DNA of 64,000 bases from Flavobacterium hungaricum (GTDB lineage Bacteria > Bacteroidota > Bacteroidia > Flavobacteriales > Flavobacteriaceae). Numbering within the stretch: the stretch's first letter is position 1; each line of letters begins with the position of its first letter. The stretch spans positions 1 through 64,000 of the forward strand of contig NZ_PRDM01000007.1 in assembly GCF_015182285.1 (NCBI RefSeq), read 5' to 3'. Below the pieces are notes generated by a model. The model was not told the DNA's origin. It saw nothing but the letters and a program-made list of their open reading frames with translations, and did not search any database. This document shows positions 25,069 through 34,050 of the stretch, piece after piece. The position numbers and the translations under genes are program-made.

Positions 25069-26478
25069 ATGAATTCTGCACTGTTTTACGGTATTTTACA
25101 AAAACGATTCCCATTTGCACCCACTCACAAACAGGATATTTTTTTTCAAAAAATCGCTATTTTTTTAACCGAACCCCAAAACGATACCATTTTTGTTTTG
25201 AAAGGATATGCGGGTACCGGAAAAACCACTGTGATTTCGACTATCGTAAACAATCTGGGCGACATCAATAAAAAATATGTTTTGCTGGCGCCAACTGGTC
25301 GTGCGGCAAAAGTTATTGCCAATTATTCGAATAATCCAGCCTTTACGATTCACAAAAAAATCTATTTCCCTAAAAAATCCTCTGGAGGCGGCATTGCGTT
25401 TACCAAACAAGTCAACAAACATAAAAATACCATTTTTATCGTCGATGAGGCCTCTATGATCTCAGACAGTACTCTCGACAGCGGATCGCTTCTCGATGAT
25501 TTGATCAATTACGTTTATTCTGGAAGTAATTGTAAAATGATTCTTTTAGGAGACACTGCGCAGCTTCCTCCCGTTAATTTAGATATTAGCCCGGCACTTG
25601 ATATTCAGACTTTAGGAGTGCATTACGATAAAGAAATTGATCATATCGAATTGGACGAAGTAATGCGTCAGGAAGAAAGTTCTGGGATTTTGTATAACGC
25701 AACAGAACTTCGTGAATTGCTCAAAGAAAGTTTTATTACGGAGTTTAAATTCAATGTCAAGAAGTTTAAAGATATTGTAAGACTAACGGATGGTTACGAT
25801 ATTCAAGATGCGATCAATACGGCATACAGCGATTGGAGTATTGAGGATACGGCGTTTATTGTTCGTTCTAATAAAAGAGCCAATCAATATAACGAACAGA
25901 TTCGAAGTCGTATTTTATTTAAAGAAAGCGAACTTTCTGTCGGCGATTTCCTGATGGTGGTAAAGAATAATTATTTCTGGCTAAAAGAAACCGACGAAGC
26001 TGGATTTATCGCCAACGGAGATATTATTGAAGTTCTGGAAATGTTTGGAATCAGAGAACTCTACGGATTTAAATTTGCAAAAGTAAAAATCAGAATGGTT
26101 GATTATCCCAACCAAAAACCTTTTGAAACGGTTCTGATTCTGGATACTTTGACGAGTGAATCTCCTTCTTTGACGTATGAAGAATCAAATCGTTTGTACG
26201 AAGAAGTGATGAAAGATTATGAAGAGGAATCAACAAAATATAAGAGATTTCAGAAAGTTAAAGAAAACGAATATTTTAACGGATTGCAGGTTAAATTCTC
26301 GTACGCGATTACGTGTCATAAATCTCAGGGAGGGCAGTGGAATACGGTGTTTATCGAACAGCCGTATCTTCCAAACGGAATCGACCGTGATTACATCAGA
26401 TGGCTTTATACAGCAATGACACGTGCCAAAAATAAATTATATTTGATAGGTTTTAAAGACGAGAGTTTTGAAGAATAA
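25069..26478 (+). CDS. RecD/Dda-like ATP-dependent DNA helicase
   Basis: A 469-residue superfamily 1B helicase. Walker A GYAGTGKT is at 46-53 and motif Ia is LLAPTGRAAKVI. Walker B is IFIVDEASM (Asp126, Glu127), motif III is LLGDTAQLPPV, and the C-terminal UvrD_C_2 block has YAITCHKSQGGQWNTV and LYTAMTRAKNKLYLIGF. The protein has only the helicase core and no RecD N-terminal domain, like the small Dda-type helicases. It is expected to unwind DNA 5' to 3'. No RecBC genes are nearby. Confidence 0.9.
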   Translation: MNSALFYGILQKRFPFAPTHKQDIFFQKIAIFLTEPQNDTIFVLKGYAGTGKTTVISTIVNNLGDINKKYVLLAPTGRAAKVIANYSNNPAFTIHKKIYFPKKSSGGGIAFTKQVNKHKNTIFIVDEASMISDSTLDSGSLLDDLINYVYSGSNCKMILLGDTAQLPPVNLDISPALDIQTLGVHYDKEIDHIELDEVMRQEESSGILYNATELRELLKESFITEFKFNVKKFKDIVRLTDGYDIQDAINTAYSDWSIEDTAFIVRSNKRANQYNEQIRSRILFKESELSVGDFLMVVKNNYFWLKETDEAGFIANGDIIEVLEMFGIRELYGFKFAKVKIRMVDYPNQKPFETVLILDTLTSESPSLTYEESNRLYEEVMKDYEEESTKYKRFQKVKENEYFNGLQVKFSYAITCHKSQGGQWNTVFIEQPYLPNGIDRDYIRWLYTAMTRAKNKLYLIGFKDESFEE

Positions 26479-26479
26479 A

Positions 26480-26538
26480 TTTTTCCGCCACGAATTCACG
26501 AATTTCATTTGAATAATTCGTGAATTCGTGGCGAAAAA
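26480..26538. repeat. Long perfect inverted repeat between two genes
   Basis: CGCCACGAATTCACGAATT (26486-26504) is followed after 10 bases by its exact complement (26515-26533), and T5/A5 runs extend the stem past one bulged C. It begins two bases after the helicase stop and ends before the next ATG. The A-run follows the stem on the + strand, so it is not a classical terminator. It is probably one of the interspersed intergenic elements of this genome. Confidence 0.8.
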
Positions 26539-26551
26539 GAAACTTTAGCAA

Positions 26552-27382
26552 ATGACGACACTAAATGATTTACATTCGATTTCATCAACGTTTTCGAATA
26601 CCGATAAAATGCCCGTTCTGTTTTTAGGACATGGGAGCCCCATGAATGCCATTGAAGAAAATCAGTTTGTGGCTGGTTTTCGGGATCTGGCCAAAACATT
26701 ACCGCAGCCCAATGCTATTTTATGTGTTTCTGCGCATTGGTTTACCAAAGGAACAAAAGTAACTTCAATGGAAATGCCGAGAACCATTCACGATTTTGGA
26801 GGATTCCCGCAGGCACTTTTTGATGTACAATATCCCGCAAAAGGAAGCCCGGAATTGGCTGTGGAAACTCAGAAAATCTTAGATCCTATAATGGTCGAAT
26901 TAGACGAACACTGGGGGTTAGATCACGGTGCCTGGAGCGTTATTAAACATTTGTATCCAAACGCAGATGTTCCAGTTATTCAGCTGAGTATAGATTATAC
27001 TAAATCAGGGCAGTATCATTTTGAATTGGCCCAAAAACTGCAGGCATTGCGCTATAAAGGTGTTTTAATCATCGGAAGCGGCAATATTGTACACAATCTC
27101 CGAATGGTCGATTTCAGAAATTTTGACAAAGACAATTATGGTTACGATTGGGCTATTGAAGCAAGAGAAACCGTAAATAATTATTTGTTAGATGGGAATT
27201 TTCAGCCGTTGATTGATTTTGAAAAAATGAATAAAGCCGTACAATTAGCCGTGCCGACACCAGAGCATTATCTGCCGTTATTGTACACTTTAGGTTTAAA
27301 AGACAAAACTGATGATTTGAGTTTGTTTAATGACAAATTATTGGCAGGTTCTTTAAGTATGACTTCGGTAAAAATTATGTAA
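26552..27382 (+). CDS. 4,5-DOPA dioxygenase extradiol-like protein (YgiD/DODA family)
   Basis: A 276-residue class III extradiol ring-cleavage dioxygenase-like protein. It has FLGHGSPMNAI, CVSAHWF, DHGAWSVIKHLYP and GSGNIVHNLR, which supply the metal-binding histidines. YgiD/DODA enzymes open catechol rings such as that of DOPA; E. coli YgiD is the closest type by motif and length. The physiological substrate is not known. The ATG at 26552 lies 13 bp after the inverted repeat element. Confidence 0.9.
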   Translation: MTTLNDLHSISSTFSNTDKMPVLFLGHGSPMNAIEENQFVAGFRDLAKTLPQPNAILCVSAHWFTKGTKVTSMEMPRTIHDFGGFPQALFDVQYPAKGSPELAVETQKILDPIMVELDEHWGLDHGAWSVIKHLYPNADVPVIQLSIDYTKSGQYHFELAQKLQALRYKGVLIIGSGNIVHNLRMVDFRNFDKDNYGYDWAIEARETVNNYLLDGNFQPLIDFEKMNKAVQLAVPTPEHYLPLLYTLGLKDKTDDLSLFNDKLLAGSLSMTSVKIM

Positions 27383-27493
27383 AAAAAACTCTGTGAATCT
27401 CATTGCAAATCTTTGCGAATCTCTGTGTTATAATTTCACAAAGCTGCAAGAAGATTTTCCGCAAAGATTCGCTAAAAATAAAAGATATAAAAA
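27383..27493. repeat. Single-copy intergenic repeat-like sequence
   Basis: CTTTGCGAATCTCTGTGTT and CCGCAAAGATTCGCT (around 27410-27475) contain AAATCTTTGCGAATC-type words that are partly inverted. This resembles the repeat families at 17086 and 24890. It fills the gap between the dioxygenase and kdsB. Confidence 0.4.
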
Positions 27494-28228
27494 ATGAAAA
27501 TAATAGCGGTAATTCCGGCGAGATATGCTTCAACACGTTTCCCTGCAAAACTAATGCAGGATTTGGGAGGCAAAACAATAATTCTAAGAACCTATGAAGC
27601 GGCAGTTTCTACAAACTTATTTCAGGATGTTTTTGTAGTAACCGACTCTGATTTGATTTTTAATGAAATCGTTTCAAACGGCGGAAAAGCTATTATGAGT
27701 ATCAAAGAACACGAATCTGGCAGCGACAGAATTGCCGAAGCTATTGCAGATCTTGATGTAGATGTTGTAGTGAATGTGCAGGGCGATGAACCTTTTACAG
27801 AAGCTGGACCATTAGAGCAGGTTTTATCTGTTTTTAAAAATGATACAGAAAAGAAAGTAGATTTGGCTTCATTGATGCGCGAAATTACAGATGAAGAGGA
27901 AATCAATAATCCAAATAACGTAAAAGTTGTGGTAGACCAATCGCAGTTTGCGTTGTATTTTTCGAGATCCGTAATTCCGTATCCTAGAGAGAAAAATGTT
28001 GGTGTAAGATACTTTCAACACATTGGAATTTACGCCTTCAGAAAACAGGCTTTATTAGACTTTTACAGCCTTCCTATGAAATCTTTAGAAGCTTCTGAGA
28101 AACTGGAGCAATTAAGATATTTAGAGTTCGGAAAACGCATTAAAATGGTCGAGACTGCCCATGTGAGTATTGGAATTGATACGGCTGAGGATTTGGAAAG
28201 AGCTAGAGCAATGCTGCGTGATATTTAA
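27494..28228 (+). CDS. kdsB: 3-deoxy-manno-octulosonate cytidylyltransferase
   Basis: A 244-residue CMP-Kdo synthetase, which activates Kdo with CTP for lipopolysaccharide core synthesis in the cytoplasm. The N-terminus IIAVIPARYASTRFPAK is the CTP-binding signature. Also present are DVFVVTDSD, EHESGSDRIAEA, VNVQGDEPF and the C-terminal GIDTAEDLERA. Length fits the family (about 245-250). It starts 111 bp after the dioxygenase and ends before a bidirectional terminator. Confidence 0.96.
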   Translation: MKIIAVIPARYASTRFPAKLMQDLGGKTIILRTYEAAVSTNLFQDVFVVTDSDLIFNEIVSNGGKAIMSIKEHESGSDRIAEAIADLDVDVVVNVQGDEPFTEAGPLEQVLSVFKNDTEKKVDLASLMREITDEEEINNPNNVKVVVDQSQFALYFSRSVIPYPREKNVGVRYFQHIGIYAFRKQALLDFYSLPMKSLEASEKLEQLRYLEFGKRIKMVETAHVSIGIDTAEDLERARAMLRDI

Positions 28229-28254
28229 TTAATTGTTTAATTACTATCCACAAT

Positions 28255-28305
28255 CTTGTCATTTCGACGAAGGAGAAATCTCCGTAAGCAGCTCGACAAT
28301 GATGG
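28255..28305. repeat. Interspersed element with GTCATTTCGAC motif
   Basis: TTGTCATTTCGACGAAGG begins an imperfect inverted repeat closed by CAGCTCGACAATGATGG. The inner arms GGAGA and TCTCC flank AA. Elements with this sequence are widespread between genes in Bacteroidota, in my recollection. Confidence 0.55.
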
Positions 28306-28364
28306 ATGAATTTTTCGCGAATTTCTTTCTAGGATAATTTCTCGCTGTGGTTGAATGATAAATG

Positions 28365-28400
28365 AAAAAAGCTCCAATCGATTAAGATTGGAGCTTTTTT
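28365..28400. terminator. Bidirectional terminator between kdsB and the E1 gene
   Basis: A 15-bp perfect stem (AAAAAAGCTCCAATC / GATTGGAGCTTTTTT) has a 6-base loop and T-runs on both strands. It ends both the rightward kdsB transcript and the leftward E1 transcript. Confidence 0.92.
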
Positions 28401-28420
28401 AGGTATTAAAATCAATTTAT

Positions 28421-30835
28421 TTATTGATATAAATTTGGATATTTAGCCGGATTAACTTCGTGCATCATATCGTAAATTTTCTCGTAAATGTCTTCTGCAG
28501 AAGGTTTAGAGAAATAATCACCGTCAGTTCCGTAGGCTGGTCTGTGCGCTTTTGCTGCTAAAGTTTGTGGTTTACTGTCCAAATGTTTATAAGCATCTTG
28601 TTCTTCTAAAATCTGCTGTAAAATGAATGCTGAAGCTCCTCCTGGCACATCTTCATCAATTACTAAAAGACGGTTTGTTTTTGCAATACTTTTTACAATG
28701 TCTTTGTTAATGTCAAACGGAAGTAAAGATTGAATATCAATAACTTCACAATCAATTCCCTTTTCGGCTAATTCATGAGCTGCTTGCTGAACCAATCTTA
28801 AAGTTGATCCATAAGAAACTAAAGTAATATCAGTACCGTCTCTTAGAGTCTCTACAACTCCAATTGGCGTTTTAAATTCTCCAAAATTCAAAGGAGTTTT
28901 TTCCTTTAAACGATATCCGTTCAAACATTCGATAACCAAAGCAGGTTCATCACATTCTAACAAAGTGTTATAAAAACCAGCTGCTTGAGTCATGTCTCTT
29001 GGAACCAAAACATGGATGCCGCGAATAGCGTTGATAATCATTCCCATTGGAGAACCAGAATGCCAGATACCTTCTAAACGGTGTCCGCGGGTTCTGATGA
29101 TTAAAGGCGCTTTTTGTTTTCCTACTGTTCTATATTGAAGTGTAGCCAAATCATCACTCATGATCTGAATAGCATACAATAAATAATCTAAATATTGAAT
29201 CTCAGCAATAGGGCGTAAACCTCTTAAAGCCATACCAATACCTTGGCCTATAATAGTAGCTTCACGAATTCCGACATCGGCAACACGAAGTTCACCGTAT
29301 TTTTCCTGCATGCCCTCAAGACCTTGATTTACGTCTCCGATATTTCCAACATCTTCTCCAAAAATTAAAGTTTCTGGGTATTTTGCAAACAAAGCATCAA
29401 AATTATCACGAAGAATCATTCGTCCGTCTAAGTCCGGTTTTGCATTTTCAGCATACTTCGGCAATACTTTTTCTACAGAAAAAACATTCTGCCCTGATTC
29501 CGAATGCAGGTTACTGCTGAATTTTACTTGAGTTTCTTTTAAAAATTTTGTAATCCAGTTTGATAAAAGTTCTTTACTATTTGGAACTTCAATAAAGCGA
29601 AGAATTTTTCGAGCATATACTAAAAGTTCTTTTTTCAAAGGCGCTTTAATAGCGCTTAATTCCGAAATTAATTTTTTAATTCTCTCTTTATGGTTGATGC
29701 TTGCTTCTGCAATCTGTTCCAATAAGGTCAAAAGATTTTTTTGATCTTCAATTATTGGATTTATAAAATCATTCCAAGCCTCTTTTTTAGCTTCAAGAAC
29801 CTCTTTTTTCAATTGAAAATCAAGTTCTGCTAATTCTTCTGGAGACGCAATATTAATCGCAATCATCCACAAACGCATCTGGCGGATACAGTCAAAATCT
29901 CTTTCCCAAGCCAGTCTTTCAGCGCTTTTGTAACGTTCGTGAGAACCAGAAGTAGAATGTCCTTGCGGCTGTGTCAATTCGTTTACGTGAATCAAAACCG
30001 GAACATGCTCCTCACGTGCAATGGCGCCCGCTCTTTGGTAAGTCGAAACCAATTCTGCATAATCCCAGCCTTTAACTCTAATAATATCATATCCTTTAGA
30101 GTCTTCGTCACGCTGATATCCTTTTAAAATTTCAGATATATTTTCTTTAGTCGTTTGATGTTTTGCATGAACAGAAATTCCGTATTCATCATCCCAGACA
30201 CTCATTACCATTGGTACTTGTAAAACTCCGGCAGCATTTATAGTTTCAAAAAATAAACCTTCAGAAGTACTGGCATTACCAATAGTTCCCCAGGCTACTT
30301 CATTACCATTAACAGAGAATTTATCTTTAATTGTAATTCCGTCAACATTTCTGTAGATTTTTGAAGCCTGCGCCAAACCTAATAATCTAGGCATTTGTCC
30401 TGCAGTAGGTGAAATATCAGAGCTCGAATTTTTTTGTTTTGTAAGGTCTTTCCAAGAACCGTCTTCGTTTAAACTATGTGTTACAAAGTGTCCGCCCATT
30501 TGTCTTCCGGCCGACATCGGATCATAGTTCAAATCAGTATGACCATATAAACCAGCAAAAAACTGCTTCGCGTTTAATTCGCCGATAGCCATCATAAAAG
30601 TTTGATCTCTATAGTATCCAGATCGGAAATCACCATCTTTAAAAGCCTTAGCCATTGCCAGCTGCGGTACTTCTTTACCATCGCCGAAAATTCCAAATTT
30701 AGCTTTTCCTGTTAATACTTCTTTTCGACCTAAAAGACTACATTCACGGCTTGTAACGGCTATTCTGTAGTCATTCAATACCTCAGTTTTGAAATCTTCA
30801 AATGTCAAAGTAGTATTGTTCATTTCTTTTATCAT
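28421..30835 (-). CDS. Fused 2-oxoacid dehydrogenase E1 (alpha plus beta), branched-chain type
   Basis: An 804-residue thiamine-diphosphate enzyme in which E1-alpha and E1-beta are joined. The alpha half (about 1-440) has YYRDQTFMMAIG, GRQMGGHFVTH, the ThDP region GNASTSEGLFFETINAAG and QPQGHSTSGSHERY. The beta half (about 470-804) has LIFGEDVGNIGDVNQGL, GMALRGLRPIAEIQYLDYL and ITLVSYGSTL. It should decarboxylate branched-chain 2-oxoacids or a relative. Two ATGs (30835 and 30823) are possible starts. The E2 and E3 genes are not in the window. Confidence 0.9.
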   Translation of the reverse strand: MIKEMNNTTLTFEDFKTEVLNDYRIAVTSRECSLLGRKEVLTGKAKFGIFGDGKEVPQLAMAKAFKDGDFRSGYYRDQTFMMAIGELNAKQFFAGLYGHTDLNYDPMSAGRQMGGHFVTHSLNEDGSWKDLTKQKNSSSDISPTAGQMPRLLGLAQASKIYRNVDGITIKDKFSVNGNEVAWGTIGNASTSEGLFFETINAAGVLQVPMVMSVWDDEYGISVHAKHQTTKENISEILKGYQRDEDSKGYDIIRVKGWDYAELVSTYQRAGAIAREEHVPVLIHVNELTQPQGHSTSGSHERYKSAERLAWERDFDCIRQMRLWMIAINIASPEELAELDFQLKKEVLEAKKEAWNDFINPIIEDQKNLLTLLEQIAEASINHKERIKKLISELSAIKAPLKKELLVYARKILRFIEVPNSKELLSNWITKFLKETQVKFSSNLHSESGQNVFSVEKVLPKYAENAKPDLDGRMILRDNFDALFAKYPETLIFGEDVGNIGDVNQGLEGMQEKYGELRVADVGIREATIIGQGIGMALRGLRPIAEIQYLDYLLYAIQIMSDDLATLQYRTVGKQKAPLIIRTRGHRLEGIWHSGSPMGMIINAIRGIHVLVPRDMTQAAGFYNTLLECDEPALVIECLNGYRLKEKTPLNFGEFKTPIGVVETLRDGTDITLVSYGSTLRLVQQAAHELAEKGIDCEVIDIQSLLPFDINKDIVKSIAKTNRLLVIDEDVPGGASAFILQQILEEQDAYKHLDSKPQTLAAKAHRPAYGTDGDYFSKPSAEDIYEKIYDMMHEVNPAKYPNLYQ

Positions 30836-31023
30836 AATCGTAAAGGGTCAAATTTGTGACGCGAAATTACTTAAAAACAATCAATAATCATAATTCTTTA
30901 AAATAAATATAATTTAATTATTTGTATTTAAAATGAAAAAACTACGTATTTTATTTATGTTATCTGTATTGTTTTTCTGTTTTTATTAACAATAATTTAT
31001 GTTTTTGATTAAAATATATTTAA

Positions 31024-33852
31024 TTAAAACCATTTTCGGGTAAAAAGAGTAACTAATGTTTTTGGAGAGAAAGTGATTATAAATCTTACTTTTTCTTTAT
31101 AACTCGGCTGTGCTATTTCCCAGCCGTTGTTAGAGTATACCGGAAAATAAAGTTCAAAATAATCCGGAACCAAATTTAAACGTACTCCTGTATCATAAGC
31201 AAAAAACTCATTTTGATGTTTATTTTTTAAAAAACCTATGTCGCCATAGAGTTCAACCCAGTTCCAAACCGCATAGCTGGCATTTAGAGTCGTCATCCAT
31301 TGATTAGCAAATGCGGGCTGCAGCTGCGACTTAAAACCGCCCTCTGCAATTACATACTGCTGGCTGAAAAAACCAGAACTTTCAGATCTTCCAAAAAGAT
31401 TGTAATCATACAGATAATCTGTCGGCCTGTCTAAACCAAAACTAAAATAATCTGAATTTGTTGTGTTTTTTATGAACGTTCCGGCAAAAAACCTAAGATT
31501 TAATTTGCGATTGTTTTCAAACAGATGTCTGTATTCTATTTCTCCCGAAACCTTAGAAAAACCGCTTGAAAACTGCAGATCTCCCATCAAATTAAAGTGA
31601 TCAATAAGTTCTGTTTTGGTGTTAGAATAACGAACATCAAAAACCGAATAGTTGGGTTTGGAATTGTCGGTAATATAATCACTGGCTTCACGGTTTACAA
31701 TTACCTGTCTCAATAAAATAAGTTGTTTTTTATTGTCTCTAAAATCTTCTTCGCGGATGCGGAACTGCACCATCGGATTCAATCTCAAATAGGTGGCATC
31801 CGGCGCATAATGAAAATAATTCTGGCTGATCGAATAGCGCACATTATACAAAAGGCTGTTTCTGTAATATTCGCTCCACGAAAAAGCAGAAGAACCAGAT
31901 AATGTACCCGCTTTTATAGAATATGCAGGATTGACATCAAACGTAAACGGTTTGTCCAGAATGGTTTTATTGCTAAAACGAACTCCCGGCGTAATTCCGT
32001 CGTAATAATTATAGTAAATCGTCGGCAGATACAATATCTGATTGTAATAAGGATCTTCCAGATCTTTGGCAAAATTAAATTTTATCGGACGATTTAAAGA
32101 AAGGTGTTTTAAGGATTTCCAGTTGTTTCTTTGGTTAAATTCAGGAACTTCGTTATCGTAATTAATCACGATTTTGTCCGCATTTTTTCTGTCAAATTCG
32201 TAAACAGAATCTTTGGTTTTGGGTTCTATCCATTCTTTAAAAACTACTTTGTTTTTTTTGACACCGTATATCGGAATGGGCGCATAAATACCAGTCCTGT
32301 TTTTGATAGAAAATTTCACACTGTCAGCAGTTCTAGAAACGCCCGTAAATCTATAATCAATAATATCGCGGGAATCAATAATGGTATTAAAAAACCAGTC
32401 AATATTTTTAGGGCTGTTTTGAGTTAAAATCTGCTCAAAATCAACGCGATTGGTTTGTTCCGTTTTATTAAGATCATAAAACTGCTGAATACTTTGCGGT
32501 ACAATATTATGATTCAGGTAATCATCCAGATAACTCAGACTTAAACCAGCGCGGTATTTACTCGCAATTTGTTCGTTAAATTTAATCAGCGTGTTTTTTG
32601 GGTCACCCAGGGGCTGATCCAGGTTTTTACGAGCCATCAGCATATAATAATAGCTGTATTGTTCGTTAAAAGTAAGGTTTGTAATATTGTAGCTTTTAAA
32701 CAATTTCATGTCAGAAAGACGTCCCAGCATTTTCTTATCCAGATGATGTTCTTCCATATATCGCATCATCACATAAATCTGAATTCCGTCATAAATCCAA
32801 TTGTCTTTTCGGGGATCCAATTTAAGGCTGGTTTTAAGATAATTGTTTAAAAAAGTCTTTAAAAAAGTAATTTCAAACATAAAATCATCCGGAAACGGAC
32901 TAATGAAAGAAGGTAGCTGATTTAATCCATAAAACGGATTTCGGTCGTAATCTGCCTGCGAAACGGTAATTTTCTCATACGGATATTTGCCAATAAAACT
33001 TTCAGCAAAAGAAGTTACACGATTAATGATAATAGCTTTTTGAAATTCATCTATTTTCTTGTTTTTCAGATCAGTCAAAACTTCTAGTCTGCCATTGTTA
33101 TAGCTTCTGAAATTGTTTTGCTTTTCAATAAAAAGACTAAAATCAATTCTGTTATTTCCTGTAAAAGAATAAATATTGAAATCTGCATTTGATACATTTT
33201 TCGAGATCGAATTTAAATCCGTAGCGATAGAATACTGGCTCGGAATCTTTATTTCGACTTCATAATCCGCGCTAGCATTGGCAATATCGTCCAGATTGAA
33301 GTTGTTGTATTTTACAAAACTATGATCCTCCAATCGGGCAGGGGTTAAGAACCAGTTTTTCAACGCCATGCCGCCTTTCTGATCGAATCCGTAATGGGTA
33401 AATTTATCATTCGGAATCTTCGAAATATACGTCAGATGCAGATTGATTTTTTCATTTGGAGCTAGTTTTTGATTCAATCTAACAATAATGAAATCAGGAT
33501 TTTTGTCCGTGCGTTCCCATTCCAGCGCAGTAAAATTGTTGTCAGTCAGATTCAAAATAGTAGTATTACCTCGATCTGCCGCTTTCGCTAAATGAAAACC
33601 CCTGTAAAATTCGTCCGAAAAACGTTTTGCCAGCGGTGTATTTTTGTCTGCAAAAGCATTGTTCCAATCGTTTAAAACAATTGAATCCAGAGAATCATTA
33701 GAAGTATTAACAAAAATAATATCCTGTTTAACATTCAGTGTTTTAAGTTCAAGATTCACCGCCACTTCCATCTTAATTTGATGTTGCGCAGTTAGTTTTA
33801 CCGTAATAAATAAAACTAAAATGTAGAATATAATTTTATAGGATGATTTCAA
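31024..33852 (-). CDS. M1-peptidase-like surface protein lacking the zinc site, with barrel-like C-terminus
   Basis: About 942 residues from the TTG at 33852, which gives a signal peptide ending TVKLTAQ. Longer in-frame starts up to 33948 lie inside the terminator of the upstream gene. The N-terminal part resembles an M1 aminopeptidase (VNLELKTLNVKQDIIFVN, ALEWERTDKNPDFIIVRL, YPYEKITVSQADYDRNPFYGLNQLPSF). Where M1 enzymes have HEXXH the sequence reads FEITFLKTF, and the downstream NEG is YDG, so zinc binding is lost. From about residue 560 the pattern is beta-rich, with repeated strands ending in RFIITFSPKTLVTLFTRKWF, like an outer-membrane barrel. Function is unknown; it may be a binding or scaffold role. 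Confidence 0.72.
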   Translation of the reverse strand: MKSSYKIIFYILVLFITVKLTAQHQIKMEVAVNLELKTLNVKQDIIFVNTSNDSLDSIVLNDWNNAFADKNTPLAKRFSDEFYRGFHLAKAADRGNTTILNLTDNNFTALEWERTDKNPDFIIVRLNQKLAPNEKINLHLTYISKIPNDKFTHYGFDQKGGMALKNWFLTPARLEDHSFVKYNNFNLDDIANASADYEVEIKIPSQYSIATDLNSISKNVSNADFNIYSFTGNNRIDFSLFIEKQNNFRSYNNGRLEVLTDLKNKKIDEFQKAIIINRVTSFAESFIGKYPYEKITVSQADYDRNPFYGLNQLPSFISPFPDDFMFEITFLKTFLNNYLKTSLKLDPRKDNWIYDGIQIYVMMRYMEEHHLDKKMLGRLSDMKLFKSYNITNLTFNEQYSYYYMLMARKNLDQPLGDPKNTLIKFNEQIASKYRAGLSLSYLDDYLNHNIVPQSIQQFYDLNKTEQTNRVDFEQILTQNSPKNIDWFFNTIIDSRDIIDYRFTGVSRTADSVKFSIKNRTGIYAPIPIYGVKKNKVVFKEWIEPKTKDSVYEFDRKNADKIVINYDNEVPEFNQRNNWKSLKHLSLNRPIKFNFAKDLEDPYYNQILYLPTIYYNYYDGITPGVRFSNKTILDKPFTFDVNPAYSIKAGTLSGSSAFSWSEYYRNSLLYNVRYSISQNYFHYAPDATYLRLNPMVQFRIREEDFRDNKKQLILLRQVIVNREASDYITDNSKPNYSVFDVRYSNTKTELIDHFNLMGDLQFSSGFSKVSGEIEYRHLFENNRKLNLRFFAGTFIKNTTNSDYFSFGLDRPTDYLYDYNLFGRSESSGFFSQQYVIAEGGFKSQLQPAFANQWMTTLNASYAVWNWVELYGDIGFLKNKHQNEFFAYDTGVRLNLVPDYFELYFPVYSNNGWEIAQPSYKEKVRFIITFSPKTLVTLFTRKWF

Positions 33853-33911
33853 GTACGGCTTACAATTTTGGCATTTGTGGGTTGAAAATGATTTCGGATT
33901 TTTGTAAAAAT

Positions 33912-33945
33912 AGTATAAAAAAAGCTGTTTTAAAAAAACAGCTTT
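33912..33945 (-). terminator. Terminator of the LOG-family gene
   Basis: On the minus strand AAAGCTGTTT, a 5-base loop and AAACAGCTTT are followed by a run of T, about 105 bp after the LOG stop. It fixes the 3' end of that transcript. Confidence 0.88.
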
Positions 33946-34050
33946 CAATTTTTATAATAGTAATCCTTATTTTAACCCTATGAGTGTTATAAGTTCATTC
34001 AAAAATAGCCGTATAGGCTTCTACTTATTTCGTTTATAAGGTTTAATTTT

